A DNA stretch of 64,000 nucleotides. It comes from an uncultured Alistipes sp. (GTDB taxonomy: Bacteria; Bacteroidota; Bacteroidia; Bacteroidales; Rikenellaceae). Below are positions 1 to 11,214 of the stretch, piece by piece. Below the pieces are notes generated by a model. That model ran no database searches, had not been told where the DNA came from, and worked only from the letters and a program-made list of their open reading frames with translations. Made by a program: the position numbers and the translations under genes. The DNA lies in NCBI GenBank assembly GCA_947623305.1, contig CANQGQ010000002.1, positions 1 to 64,000 on the forward strand, in the 5' to 3' direction. The first letter of the stretch is position 1. Every line of letters begins with the position of its first letter.

Positions 1-331
1 GTTGTAGAACTTGTGCAGGCTTGCTTGTTGTACGGTTCCCAACTAACCGAGATTGCCTAATAACCATTACCATGAAACCAAGAGCCAAACAAATGAAAAT
101 AAAACAGGTAATATTGTGTTATTTCGGCGTTTATAGAAACAGGGTGTTTTCGGTCTGTTTCCTTAAAAATCACATTTCGGATCTATTTTTGTTACTCGTT
201 TTGTCGCTCGTTTCGGAAAATTATTCATGCCTTTGCAGCAGATGAATCGGTTGTGAAACAATGCGAAAAAAGGGATAAAGAAAAACGAACCTTTTCGATA
301 AGCCGAACGCAGAGCCGAACCTGTTCGGGCT

Positions 332-960
332 ATGCTGATGCGAGAAAAGGTGCGTGAAAACGAAGTATTGCTCTCTGGCACGATGACGCTGCGCAGCAAG
401 GCACTTGCCGGCGGCAGGCAATCCCTTTATATCGACTGTTTCGAGGAGGGCAGGCACCGACGCGAGTCCCTCTCGCTCTATCTCGAAGCGGAGTCCACCG
501 TGCGCTCCAGGCGGGCGAATGCCGCGACAATGCGCCGTGCCGAAGCGCTACGACAGGTGTTTCTGTTCACCTGTTTTACGGGACTGCGGTTAGGCGATTG
601 CGGGGGGGGGCGATGGGAAGGCTTCTCGAAAGACGGCGGGCAGTGGCGGGCGTGTATCGTCATGCGCAAGACCTCGGCGCCGCTCTATCTGCCGTTGTCG
701 AATCAGGCGTTGAAGTGGATGCCGGAGCGAGACGGCAAGTCGGGCGATGAAATGGATGCCGGAGCGGAGTGAAAAGCCGGGCGGGGATTTGGATGCCGGA
801 GCAAGGCGAGAAGTCGGGCGATGATTGTGTGTTCGAATCCGTGCCGAAAGATTATAACAGACCTATCGCTGCCTGCTGCGAAATACTGAACACCGGCCAG
901 CGGTGGCACACAGTGGATATTCACTCCACAAAACGTCGTGTTACGCGCCAGCTCCGCATC
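332..960 (+). pseudogene. Tyrosine recombinase/integrase remnant (N-terminal arm-like region fused to start of catalytic domain; C-terminus scrambled)
   Basis: ORF 332-772 has arm-domain-like 'LLSGTMTLRSKALAGGRQSLYIDCFEEGRHRRESL', then 'FLFTCFTGLRLGD...LYLPLSNQALKWMPER' typical of the catalytic domain; the core-binding region is missing; continues in another frame as 'WMPEQGEKSGDDCVFESVPK'. Confidence 0.65.
716..826. repeat. Three imperfect 37-bp tandem repeats (tggatgccggagc...aagtcgggcgatga)
   Basis: Read directly: units begin with tggatgccggagc at 716, 753 and 790. Confidence 0.8.
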
Positions 961-2045
961 GTCCACACCACGACATAGCTCACTGCGAAAGCCATGGGGG
1001 CCATCAGCAGGATGCGCGCTATCGTTGGCATGCCGGGAATCTGCACGACAAGGTCATATGCCCCCTGCACGAAGATGAAATGGCAGAGGTAGATGCCGAA
1101 AGTCGCACCGGCCAGACGTGCCAGCCACAGCCGTGCGCGTACAGCCGCCTTCTGTACGATGAGGAACACCGGAACGGTCATCAGGAAGACGTTGATGCCG
1201 GCAAAGTACCAAATGGTTTCCAGACAGGCATAGTCGCCCGGAAAATGGCGTTGCATCTCAACGAATCCTATCAAGGTGATAAGATACCCGACCGCAAACG
1301 AAGGTATGCAGACAGCAAGCAGACAGCGCCAGCTCCATTCCAACGGGAATTTCACAAGATAGAAGGCCAGCACGATATATCCGGCAAATCCCGAGACATA
1401 GTAAAAGGTCCCGTAGATGTTCCAATCACACTCACCATAGAGCCCCATGTTGCCGGAGTTGCCCGCATAGCCGAGCAGAGGGGCGGCCATCCGCACATAG
1501 GGAAGCAGCAGCGTAAAGCCCCATATCGCCAGCACGAGGTGCAGGTCGCGCTTCGGGACACGTTCAAGCCACGGGCTGATAATCGGCATGATGAAATAAA
1601 GCCCTGCCAGCATATAGAGGTACCACAGGGGCGTGGTATCGTAGGTGAAGTTAAAGACGAACGTCCACAGCTTGCGTAGCGTCGCCTCGCCGGTGAATAG
1701 CGCAGGGTCGATCGACGGACTTGATGTTCCAATCCAAGACATATAATAGAGGTAGTAGAGCACCGGAAGCAGCAGCGACCAAAAGACCAGTGCCGGCAGG
1801 ATGCGCCCGAGACGCCTGCGATAGAAACTCCCGAGATCCATGCGTACAGGGAGCAGCAGCACTGCGGTCATCATGACGAACAGCGGTACGCAGGCGCACA
1901 CGAGACTGCCGGCCATCACACCTTGCAGGAAGACCGGACGGTCGTTGTCGAACACCGCGACAAACGGGTCGCAGCAATGTGAAAGGATCACCAAAAAGCA
2001 GGCAAGTACACACAGCAGGTCTATCCAGCCCACGTGCCGTTCCAA
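921..2045 (-). CDS. Acyltransferase 3 family membrane protein
   Basis: 374 aa, multi-TM, N-terminal 'IDLLCVLACFLVILSHCCDP', typical of acyltransferase 3/OatA-like proteins. Confidence 0.8.
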   Translation of the reverse strand: MERHVGWIDLLCVLACFLVILSHCCDPFVAVFDNDRPVFLQGVMAGSLVCACVPLFVMMTAVLLLPVRMDLGSFYRRRLGRILPALVFWSLLLPVLYYLYYMSWIGTSSPSIDPALFTGEATLRKLWTFVFNFTYDTTPLWYLYMLAGLYFIMPIISPWLERVPKRDLHLVLAIWGFTLLLPYVRMAAPLLGYAGNSGNMGLYGECDWNIYGTFYYVSGFAGYIVLAFYLVKFPLEWSWRCLLAVCIPSFAVGYLITLIGFVEMQRHFPGDYACLETIWYFAGINVFLMTVPVFLIVQKAAVRARLWLARLAGATFGIYLCHFIFVQGAYDLVVQIPGMPTIARILLMAPMAFAVSYVVVWTMRSWRVTRRFVE

Positions 2046-2094
2046 TGGAATCCGCCGATTAGGATTCTATTTTTGTTCATAGGGCTCATGAGCG

Positions 2095-5000
2095 TCATTT
2101 TTCACCCCGATGCAGGCGCATATACTCGTTTGGAGACATTCCGAACTGCTCCTTGAAACACTTGGCAAAATACGAGGTCGAGGAGAATCCCGTCTTATAG
2201 CAGATCTCCGATATACGCATGCCATTCTGCTGGGCCAGCAACTCCGCGGCTGTCTTCAGTCTCACACCCCGTAGAAAATCATTGGGCGTCGTGCCGGCGA
2301 AGTTTCTGATTCTCGTAAATAATTGGGTTCTGCTCACATTCATCGCATCGGCGAGGTCATCCGTATTCAGGTTCTCCGAGATGTGATGCGTGATATAATT
2401 CATGAAGCGCTCCATGAAACTATTGGACAGCCCGCCGCGCGGTTCCTCCGATGCCAAATAGGGTTGTCGGGAGTAACGGAAGAGCAGACCCTTGCGGCTG
2501 TCGACCAGTGTCCGTATTTGTGTTTCCAGATACGTCATGCCGAAACTCCTCTCCACACAGGCATCCGCCCCCGCCCGCAAAGCCTGCATACGGGATTCCA
2601 GCGAATGGTTCGAGGTGAGCATGATGACCGGAATATCCGCCGTATTGCCGTCTGCCTTGACGGCTTTGCAAAGGGCGAGGCCATCTATGCCCAGACCCTC
2701 TATCTCCGCGACAACCGCGGAATAAGACGAGGTGAGCAACAGCTCCATTACCCGGGACTCCTCGGACAAACGGGTTACGGCATAATGCCGCGAGAGATAA
2801 CGCATGCAATATGCGGCATATTCATCGTCGTTTTCGACCAGCAGGATTGAGACTTGCGGCTCTCTGGAACCGGCGATATCCTTGCCTGTCTCTTGGGGCC
2901 GGAACATCTTTCCCGCAGAGGCCTCGGGAGCGCTCTCCTGCTGCCCTTTCGGCCCGCCCGCAGCGGCAGGCTCCGTGTCGGGAAGAATCCCCGAAGCTCC
3001 GGTGGCGGAAAATTCGTGAATGGCAGAGAGTAGTTTCACGCTGTTGCGATGCAGCTGCTCCATATCTCGGGTGAACAGATCGGGGTTCCGGGCCCGGTTC
3101 TGCACGTCCGATGTAAGATTCGATATCAGCGACAGCAGCGGGCGAATGGCATTCGCACTTGCGACCATGAAATTCATTCTGCTTTGCATGTGCTCCATAT
3201 CATTTTGGCGCATCAAGGCCTCGATCTGCTGGCGATGCCGCAGGAGCATCCGCCGTCGCACGCGATAGACGGCCGCACAAATCCCCAGTGAAAGCAAAAT
3301 ACCATAGAGTATTTTCATGCTCCGTGCCAGCCACCACGGAGCCCTGATCTCAAGATCCAAATGCGACTCCTCGCCGAACTCCTCCCCTGTATCCGAGGCG
3401 CACACGGTAAAGCGGTAATGTCCCGGCGAAAGATTTGCGTAGAATACATGCTGTCTCCCCGAATGTATCTCGACTTCCGAGGTTTTCCATGTCTCATCGA
3501 AATTCTCCAGCCTGTAACGGTAAACCGTCCTTGTCGGAGAAGCGTAATTGAGTGCCGTAAAATCGAGGCTGAACGATATTCGGCTCCCGCGAATCCGTAC
3601 CTTTCGTACATAATCTATCGCCTCCGTTCCGGACGCTCTGTCGCCCGCATTGCCCTGACCGTACAACCGGATGTTGCTGAAAACGACCTTTTGTCGGGCG
3701 GAACGCTTCAAATCGACGAAATCATAGGGATAAAACCGGTTGACCCCCTTGTTGCACCCGAGATAAATGTGCCCGGAAAGGGACTTGAAGCCCGAATTGG
3801 CATTGAAGATATTGGCCAGCAACCCATCATCGGACGTATACACGTATATCCTGGGAACCCTGTATTTGTACTGCAGCAGTCCGTGATTGGTCGTAAGCCA
3901 CAGTTCTTCGCCGTTCTGGATGATTTGGAAGATGGAGCTGTGGGCATAAATCGTATCGGACATTTCATGAACCATCTCTCCGGTCTGCACGTCGTAACGG
4001 TACAGCCCGTCCCCATGCGTCCCGATCCAGACATTGTCCCCGCCGATAGACAGGCATCCTATAAAGTCGGGCTCAAAAAATCCCCCCCCACCTGCAACTT
4101 GCTGAACACACCGCTGTTACGATCGTATACGATTAATCCGTGGCCAAGCGAGGCGAACCACACCCTGCCGGTCATATCTTCGCGGATATCCACGACATCG
4201 TTGCTGTACCCCACCTCGTAAAGGCAGGAAATGGTCTCCGTGGCATCATCGAAACGGCATATTCCATTCTTCGTGCCTATCCACAGTATTCCCTGCGAAT
4301 CGCGGAACAGGGAGTAAACGTCCAGGTTATCCAGCCCCATCTGCCGTGCGGTGAAATGGTCTGTCCGCCTGCTCCGCAAATCCATACGGTACAGCCCGTC
4401 TCCATAGGTGCCGACCCACAGAGAATGCCCGTCGGCTGCCAGGGCATGGATATTCAGGGCGGGATTGTCCGGATCCAGCTCTTCGCGGACACAGCGGTTC
4501 GTGCGGGGATTATAGCGGCTCAATCCGCCGTCATCGCTGCCAATCCATATATTTCCGTCATTGTCCTCGCAGAATTTGCTGATGATGTGGCCGCAGTCCC
4601 GCTCTCTTTCCAGTGTCGAAAACAAGGTGCTGTACGGTGAAAGGTAATTCACGCCCCCGAAATAGGTTCCGATCCAGATGCCGCCGTCGCAATCCTTGAT
4701 AATCGAATGGACGAATTTGTCATTGAGACGCCCTTCACGGTTGCTGTTCCCGTTATCGACAAGCCGGAATGTCCGGCTCGCCACTTCGAAATTCACCAGT
4801 CCGGAATCGGTGCCGAGCAGGAGCACGCCCGGAGCGTACTCCGCAAGGCTCCGGATACGGCCGAACCCGTATCCGGCAGGGCGATTGGCGGTAAAAGTGA
4901 GCTGGGGGACATCGAACCGGTATATCTCGGAGCCGTATCCGGCGATCCAGATGTTGCCGAAGGAATCCTGTGCCATGCAACTGATGCGCGATATGGCGGT

Positions 5001-5666
5001 ATGCTGCCGATAGTCGCTGACCTCGAATGCATCGAACGCATGGTTTTCAGGATTGTACCGCAACAGGCTCCTATCACAGGCCAGCCAGATGTGATCGTCC
5101 TTGTCGGACAGGATATGGGCGATGAAATCCGATGTGAAAGCCTGCGGGTGCGAATAGGAGTCGAAATGGGTAAAGAGGCCGGTGGCAAGGTCGCAGCGGA
5201 ACGCACCGTTCCCGATGGTACCGATCCATATCCCCCCATATCGGTCAGCAACGAGTTTCCATACCAGCAAATTGCGGTACACCCTGCCATCCACGACAAC
5301 CGGAAGCGGGGCGAATGATTCCGTGGCGGTATCGAAAACATATATTCCGTCGTTCGTGCCCACCCAGATGCGTTCGTGTCCCGTACTCGTTTCGCCGCAT
5401 AAGGAATATACGCAATCGTTGTCGAAAGCATTTCGGGCATCCGAGGCCTGGAAAACCGTGAAATCGCTCGAGTTGAATCGGCACAGACCGTCATGGGTTC
5501 CTATCCACAGATAACCCCCCGTATCCTGAAAAAGGCACTGTACCGTATTGGATGGCAAGCCATTGATATCGGTATAGTATCGGAATCTGTACTCCTCCGA
5601 CAAGGCTCTGCCCCATGCGAGGAGCAAGATTCCGATACAGCATCCGTATTTTAGCTTCCGGCCCAT
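2095..5666 (-). pseudogene. Hybrid two-component system (HTCS)-like PUL1 regulator, split by a frameshift; lacks HATPase, with degenerate HisKA and receiver; C-terminal AraC HTH
   Basis: ORF 4059-5666 is a Reg_prop beta-propeller; ORF 2095-3990 has Y_Y_Y, TM, degenerate HisKA-like, receiver-like and AraC HTH regions; reading through the break gives continuous propeller sequence FFEPDFIGCLSIGGDNVWIGTHGDGLYRYDVQTGEM. Confidence 0.85.
4082..4089. repeat. C8 (G8 on coding strand) homopolymer at the HTCS1 frameshift, followed by T6
   Basis: Plus strand reads tcccccccca. Confidence 0.9.
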
Positions 5667-5912
5667 AGTTCGAATCCAAAAATAGCGAAAATCCGAATCC
5701 GGTGTACCCGACGCATCCCCTTTTCCGCAAAATTAATCGGGATTACCTATTTAAGGCTTGCCTCCGTTGATCTTCGCGCTTCGACGTCCAGGCAACCCAG
5801 CGATTCCACGCGCCCCGCTCCTCGGGGTGATATGACAAAGATAAACAATAATATGCTAAAAATACATTTTTTATTTTCCCAACAAGCCTAAATCGGGCAG
5901 TTCCGAAATCAA

Positions 5913-7919
5913 TTACTCGAGTCTTTCAAAAATGACGGCAAATCCGCCTCCGGGCGCCATTTGGAGATACAGTACATCTCCGGACACGACAGTCCGGCTC
6001 TCCAAACGGTAATCGTCCGCCGTAAGGTCGCTGTTCACGCCATCCTTGAAGATGCGTGCCGACCACTTTCCGCCGCCGAGGAACGAACAGTCGAGTGCAT
6101 ACGTCCGTGCCTGCCATGAGGTCAGCCCTCCGACATACCATATACCCTCTTTCTCACGGGCTGTGATGATGTACTCGCCCAGTTTCCCATCCAGCACATC
6201 CGTGCGATCCCATACCGAGGGAATCGAGGCGATGAATCGGGTCGTCTCCTCCTCTTTCATATAATGCGACGGCGAATCGCACAACATGACGAGCGGCGAG
6301 TCGTAAACCACGTACATGGCGACTTGATGCGCCCTCGTACCCTGGCTCATCGGACGTTTGTCGATGGCCCGGAAATCCGCTTTCGTCGCATTGAGCATGG
6401 CCCCCTGTGTATAGTCCATGGGCCCTGCGGCCATGCGGACAAACGGAATCGTTACATCATTCAGCGGCATATCGGCACGATCACGATCCGTCCATTTCAT
6501 CTGTTCGAGGCCGAAGACGCCTTCATAGTTGACGACATTCGGATAGGTGCGGCTCAACCCCGTCGGTTTGTACATGCCGTGAAAATCGATCAGCAGACGG
6601 TGTCTTGCCGTAACAGCGGACAACGCGTAGATGTCGCGTACCAGATACTGATCCTGCGCATCGAAGAAATCCACCTTGAATCCGGCGACACCCATGGCGG
6701 CATAGCGGGCACATACGGACTCGGCCTCCTGCAACAGCGCGTTTCCCACAGCCCACAGCAGGATGCGTACCCCCTTTTGCTCCGCATAGCGGCACAGGGC
6801 CGGAATATCCAGACCCCCGACAGGTTCGAAGGCCGTATCGGCCGCGCGCCGGTACCAGCCGTCGTCGATGAGGACGTATTCCAATCCGTAACGCGCCGCG
6901 AAGTCGATATGGTACATGTAGGTCTGCGTATTGATGCCTGCACGGAAATCGACCCCCGTGAGACGTACTCCGTTCCACCAGTCCCATGTGGCACGGCCGC
7001 CCCGAATCCACGAGACATCGTCCAGCCGATCCGGCGCGGCGAGCTTGTAGACCATATCGTTCACGGGCAGGCCGGCATCATCGGGTGAATAGCCGATAAC
7101 CCGCCACGGGAAAGTCCTGTTTCCTGCGGTACGGGCCACATAATCGGCATAACGCACCGGCCGCTTGGAGCCGCTTCCCGTAATCTTCACCTCGGCAGGA
7201 ACAGGCGGATGCACCCCTTTCAGCGCGTATCCTGCATCTCCTGCAACGAGAAACAGGCCCGGATAATCCTCAACATCCGACTCGGTAAGCAGCAGCCGGC
7301 CGGCCGGCCCCGCCTGAATGACGACGGGCATGAACGCCAGACGGTCGACGTGCGACGCGGCATCGGCGACGGGCTCGAAAGTGTACTGGCTTTCGAACGA
7401 ACTTTCGTAGATATCGGCCCGGCGGTCGGCATAGGGTATGACCATCGGGTAGTTTGCGGCCATTTCGAACTCCACGCACTCCTCCGCCACAGTCAGCGAA
7501 TCGCGTCCCGTAGTGTAGAACCGGTAGGCCACCCCGTCGTCGTAGGCACGAAATTCAAGTCCGTAATCCCCCTCCATCCGAAGATTCAGGGCGTTGTATT
7601 CGCTGTGCACCGTTCTCTGCCGGTATAGCGGCGCGGGGATCGTTTCCGTGCGATGTTCCGTAAGGCTCTTCCTGACACGGACACCGTCGCCGAGGATTCG
7701 GCCGTCGGCCAGGCGCATGGATATTCTGGAAGGCTTTATGACACACTGCCCCGCTACCAGCAGGGAATAGGTCGTAGTGTCTCCGACGGAGACTGCAAGA
7801 TGCAGCCGTCCGTCGGGACTGGTCAATTCGTAGCTGCGGGCGACCGTCGCTGTAACGGCCCACGCACAAGCCGCTGTCAGGCACAGGGCCCGTCTGAAAA
7901 TGCGTTTCGTGTCCGGCAT
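5913..7919 (-). CDS. Glycoside hydrolase family 97, retaining (alpha-galactosidase-like) type
   Basis: SusB-like N-domain 'LTSPDGRLHLAVSVGDTTTYSL'; barrel 'LIDDGWY', 'GFKVDFFDAQDQ', 'NYEGVFGLEQMKW'. Confidence 0.88.
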   Translation of the reverse strand: MPDTKRIFRRALCLTAACAWAVTATVARSYELTSPDGRLHLAVSVGDTTTYSLLVAGQCVIKPSRISMRLADGRILGDGVRVRKSLTEHRTETIPAPLYRQRTVHSEYNALNLRMEGDYGLEFRAYDDGVAYRFYTTGRDSLTVAEECVEFEMAANYPMVIPYADRRADIYESSFESQYTFEPVADAASHVDRLAFMPVVIQAGPAGRLLLTESDVEDYPGLFLVAGDAGYALKGVHPPVPAEVKITGSGSKRPVRYADYVARTAGNRTFPWRVIGYSPDDAGLPVNDMVYKLAAPDRLDDVSWIRGGRATWDWWNGVRLTGVDFRAGINTQTYMYHIDFAARYGLEYVLIDDGWYRRAADTAFEPVGGLDIPALCRYAEQKGVRILLWAVGNALLQEAESVCARYAAMGVAGFKVDFFDAQDQYLVRDIYALSAVTARHRLLIDFHGMYKPTGLSRTYPNVVNYEGVFGLEQMKWTDRDRADMPLNDVTIPFVRMAAGPMDYTQGAMLNATKADFRAIDKRPMSQGTRAHQVAMYVVYDSPLVMLCDSPSHYMKEEETTRFIASIPSVWDRTDVLDGKLGEYIITAREKEGIWYVGGLTSWQARTYALDCSFLGGGKWSARIFKDGVNSDLTADDYRLESRTVVSGDVLYLQMAPGGGFAVIFERLE

Positions 7920-7928
7920 CTCCTTATG

Positions 7929-9716
7929 TTATTTTGAGGTTTCCTCCCCCGTGGCCGTAATCCACGGTTCAATATTCACATTCGCACAATCCTCCGTAAC
8001 GAATTCCCGCGTCTCATCAAGCGTATAGGCATAATCATCGGAAAGTTCGATACGGTTGTTCCGGAAGGTGCAGCCATCGACGCTGTACAGATTCAGGATG
8101 CGCGGATCGAACACACGGAAGAGATTGTCTTCAATGGTTATATCCCGGTTGTACCGGCTTTGGGCCCGATTTTCCTTGGGCCCCGAACCTGCGGCGATGC
8201 AGGCGGTGCATCCGTATTTCCCATAGTTGCAGTTCTCGAAGACACTGTTGCGAATCACCACGCCGCGAACGCCGGCCTGTTCATACCAATAATAGCCGTC
8301 GCCCTCGAAATAGATGGGTGAACCGGGCGTATGGAAATAGCACGAATCGATAACCGTAAGTTTCCGCGAGCCGAGCAGCAGGCCGCGTGCCCGGTTATTG
8401 CCCATGCGGCATCCCTTGATCAGGACCTCCGGATAGTGCATGGAGGTGATCAGATCGCCTTCGGCCACCGAATCGGCAAGGTTTCTGTCGAGCGACACCT
8501 CATACCATTCCTTGTTGAGGCGGATGACTTTGCTGACTCCCTGCACATCGTAGGTCTCGAGGCTCATCGGCCTAAGCATCTCCACCGGCTCTCCGGCCCG
8601 GATAACATCCAGCCCGTATTGCTGGTCGTGCGGGAAGTGCACCAGGATGCGATTAGGCGACAGGATATGCTTGACAATGCCGTACATACCGTGGATATTG
8701 GTGGCGTCGTCGAGCTGGTTGTAGAAACGGCAGTCAATCATGCGGACATAACCGTCGCACAAGGAAAAATGCGTGGCATCGGCCGTAATGCTGACTACGC
8801 GATCCGAAGTGCTGTCGGGTTCGATGTTGACGCGCAAGAGTTCGATATCGCTGCTGTGTTGCGCCACGACGCCCATCCCGCCGCAATGGTGAATGGTGAT
8901 GTCGTGCAAATTCACGTTGCGGCTTGCGTTTATGGCAAACGCAGGGCAGAGCCTGTGCGCCGGTCCGAGCACCATGATGTTTCCGACCTTGCCGGTCAGA
9001 CGTTCCTTGAAAATACGGACCGAGCCGTCTTCCTGCACCTCTGCCGGAATGGTTTTGTCCCAAAGCCAGTAGTCGTCGGCCATGAGCTCCGGCTCCCTGC
9101 GTTCGGCGTTGAACTCCAGCAGATGAGAAAAGGGATACCGGTTGCCTTCGTCGTCCGAGAAATGGAGATCGCCATTGCGCAGAGAGTACCGGTAGCTGTC
9201 TGGGAATTTCAAGTCGACCCATCCTTCACCGGAACGCACGATCCGCCCTTCGGAATGGAAAGTCCTCGCATAATCGATTGTCAGATTGCAAACCGTAACG
9301 TCGGAACAGCTGTCAATAGAGAAGGGTGAGATGTAGCCGTGAAAGATCAGCTTGGCATGCTGCCCGTCGACAGTAATCCCTTTCAGCCCGGTCAGGTCGA
9401 AAGCGAACCGTTTCAAATCGGCGCTGTTGTTGCTTACGTAACTGTATTTTTCGAAAGCCAGTTGCGGATAGAGATGGTAGGTGCCGGGCGGAACGACCAG
9501 TTCCGACGCACCGACCTTGCGGCACTGCTCTACGGCCCTGCGGAATGCGAGCGTGGCATCACCGTCGAAGGTGTACTCTGCGAGGAAGTCCGCGACATCG
9601 ACCACTTTTTGCCGGCGGTCGCAACCGCCGGCAAAAAGTACTGCGATGCAAAGGACGCCCCGCAATCTGCTTATGTTGGCCCACCCTTTCATTGCCGAAG
9701 TCATCAAAAAAGTCAT
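7929..9716 (-). CDS. GH110 alpha-1,3-galactosidase-like (GlaA/GlaB type)
   Basis: Right-handed beta-helix with 'FDLTGLKGITVDGQHAKLIFHG', 'HHCGGMGVVAQHSSDIEL', 'ADATHFSLCDG', 'DDATNIHG'; about 595 aa. Confidence 0.85.
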   Translation of the reverse strand: MTFLMTSAMKGWANISRLRGVLCIAVLFAGGCDRRQKVVDVADFLAEYTFDGDATLAFRRAVEQCRKVGASELVVPPGTYHLYPQLAFEKYSYVSNNSADLKRFAFDLTGLKGITVDGQHAKLIFHGYISPFSIDSCSDVTVCNLTIDYARTFHSEGRIVRSGEGWVDLKFPDSYRYSLRNGDLHFSDDEGNRYPFSHLLEFNAERREPELMADDYWLWDKTIPAEVQEDGSVRIFKERLTGKVGNIMVLGPAHRLCPAFAINASRNVNLHDITIHHCGGMGVVAQHSSDIELLRVNIEPDSTSDRVVSITADATHFSLCDGYVRMIDCRFYNQLDDATNIHGMYGIVKHILSPNRILVHFPHDQQYGLDVIRAGEPVEMLRPMSLETYDVQGVSKVIRLNKEWYEVSLDRNLADSVAEGDLITSMHYPEVLIKGCRMGNNRARGLLLGSRKLTVIDSCYFHTPGSPIYFEGDGYYWYEQAGVRGVVIRNSVFENCNYGKYGCTACIAAGSGPKENRAQSRYNRDITIEDNLFRVFDPRILNLYSVDGCTFRNNRIELSDDYAYTLDETREFVTEDCANVNIEPWITATGEETSK

Positions 9717-9719
9717 GAC

Positions 9720-11192
9720 CTATTTGATCTCTCCGATGTCATCCAGCGGCCAGTCGTCCGTGCGGAACGGCACGAGAGGTTGTCCCATCGTCGTGATGAC
9801 GTTCGCCTCTGGACACCAGTTCTTGAAGGCATAACGCACGGCAACGGGTTCGGGAACCTGCTCGGCGCTCACCTCGATTTGGTTCTCCCACCACTTGTAG
9901 TTGCCTTTCGCAGGATAGAATACGCGGTCTTCGCCGGCAATCTCAAATCCATCCGGACGGGTATATCCGTCGGGCAGGAATCCGCAGAAGCTGTCCGCCT
10001 CGCTCCATGCGTTGCGCTCCGACAGGTTGTTGAAGCTCAAGATCAGCTTGTTCCCATCGCGCTCCATGGATTTGAACGTCGGGGCGGGCCGGGGCAGCCC
10101 CTTGATGCCGTAGTCGTTGGCCAGAGCCAAAAAGGCCAGTCTGCGCCCCACTTCGAGTTTCTTCTGCGGATGGATGCAGGTGCGATTGCCCAGATCGGTC
10201 GTGGCGGCTATGCCCGAGTGCGGAATTTGTGCGGCAGCCTTGTATTGCGCCTCGATGGTAAGGGGCAAGGAACGGAGATTCTCGCCCTCGTAATGATAGG
10301 GGGCCAGCTGTACCATGTAGAACGGCATCGAGTCATCGCCCCACAACGAGCGCCACAGATCCACGAGCCGAACCTGCAAAGCGCAGTAATCGAACCAGTT
10401 CTTGCGGTTCGATTCACCTTGATACCAGATGAATCCTTTAGCGGTGAAATTGCAAACCGGAAGAATCATGCCGTTGTAAAGACGCTGTGGTATGCTGTTG
10501 GCATAGATGCCCGATTTGGCCAGATCGTGGTCGATGCCCTCCAGATTGTCAATAGACTCCTCGGTCATCCAAGCCTCGATGGTCGAACCGCCCCAGTTGG
10601 GCGTAACCAATCCGATGGGAATGCCGAGCACCTGATAGAGCGTCCGGCCGAAGAAATAGCCTACGGCACTGAACCGTCCGACGGATTCCGGCGTCGAGGT
10701 TTTCCACTCCGCCTCGCAATCCGTCATCGGGGTTTTCGACGACACCTGCGGCACGGTGAACATCCGGATTCCGGGATAGTCGTTCGCCTCGACAATGGCG
10801 TCTACACACCCTTCGACAGGCTGATACATGAATCCGAAAACGGGCATTTCCATATTCGACTGTCCGCTGCAAATCCACACCTCGCCCAGCAAAACGTTCT
10901 CGAGCACCTTCTCCTTGCCGTCGCTTACCCGAATCGTGTAGGGGCCGCCGGCTTCGCCGGTCGTCAGTTTGGTTTTCCAGTTTCCGTCCTTGTCGGCACG
11001 CACTTCATAGGTGGCATCGTTCCACGAAGTGGCAATGCGTACCGTACTGTTGGGCGTAGCCTGCCCCCAAAAGTTCACCTGCGTGTTGCGCTGCAATACC
11101 ATATTGCTGCCCAAAACGGCCGGAAGTTTGACTTCCGCTTTCGACTGCACGGACAGGGTCCATGCGAGCGCCAGTAAAAACAGTTTTTTCAT
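9720..11192 (-). CDS. Sialate O-acetylesterase (SASA family)
   Basis: 'AVLGSNMVLQRNTQVNFWGQATPNS', 'GEVWICSGQSNMEMPV', 'GFIWYQGESN'. Confidence 0.9.
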   Translation of the reverse strand: MKKLFLLALAWTLSVQSKAEVKLPAVLGSNMVLQRNTQVNFWGQATPNSTVRIATSWNDATYEVRADKDGNWKTKLTTGEAGGPYTIRVSDGKEKVLENVLLGEVWICSGQSNMEMPVFGFMYQPVEGCVDAIVEANDYPGIRMFTVPQVSSKTPMTDCEAEWKTSTPESVGRFSAVGYFFGRTLYQVLGIPIGLVTPNWGGSTIEAWMTEESIDNLEGIDHDLAKSGIYANSIPQRLYNGMILPVCNFTAKGFIWYQGESNRKNWFDYCALQVRLVDLWRSLWGDDSMPFYMVQLAPYHYEGENLRSLPLTIEAQYKAAAQIPHSGIAATTDLGNRTCIHPQKKLEVGRRLAFLALANDYGIKGLPRPAPTFKSMERDGNKLILSFNNLSERNAWSEADSFCGFLPDGYTRPDGFEIAGEDRVFYPAKGNYKWWENQIEVSAEQVPEPVAVRYAFKNWCPEANVITTMGQPLVPFRTDDWPLDDIGEIK

Positions 11193-11214
11193 AATGCGGT
11201 TGTTATAAAGATTT

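Noticed and set aside
9339-11177. 612-aa plus-strand ORF antisense to the sialate O-acetylesterase
   Set aside because: Mirrors a clearly recognisable minus-strand enzyme; low-complexity, His/Arg/Gly-rich translation with no domain. Same reasoning for 13390-15231, 14961-16637, 19432-20976, 22852-24783, 46429-47640, 43454-44827 and 58632-59603.
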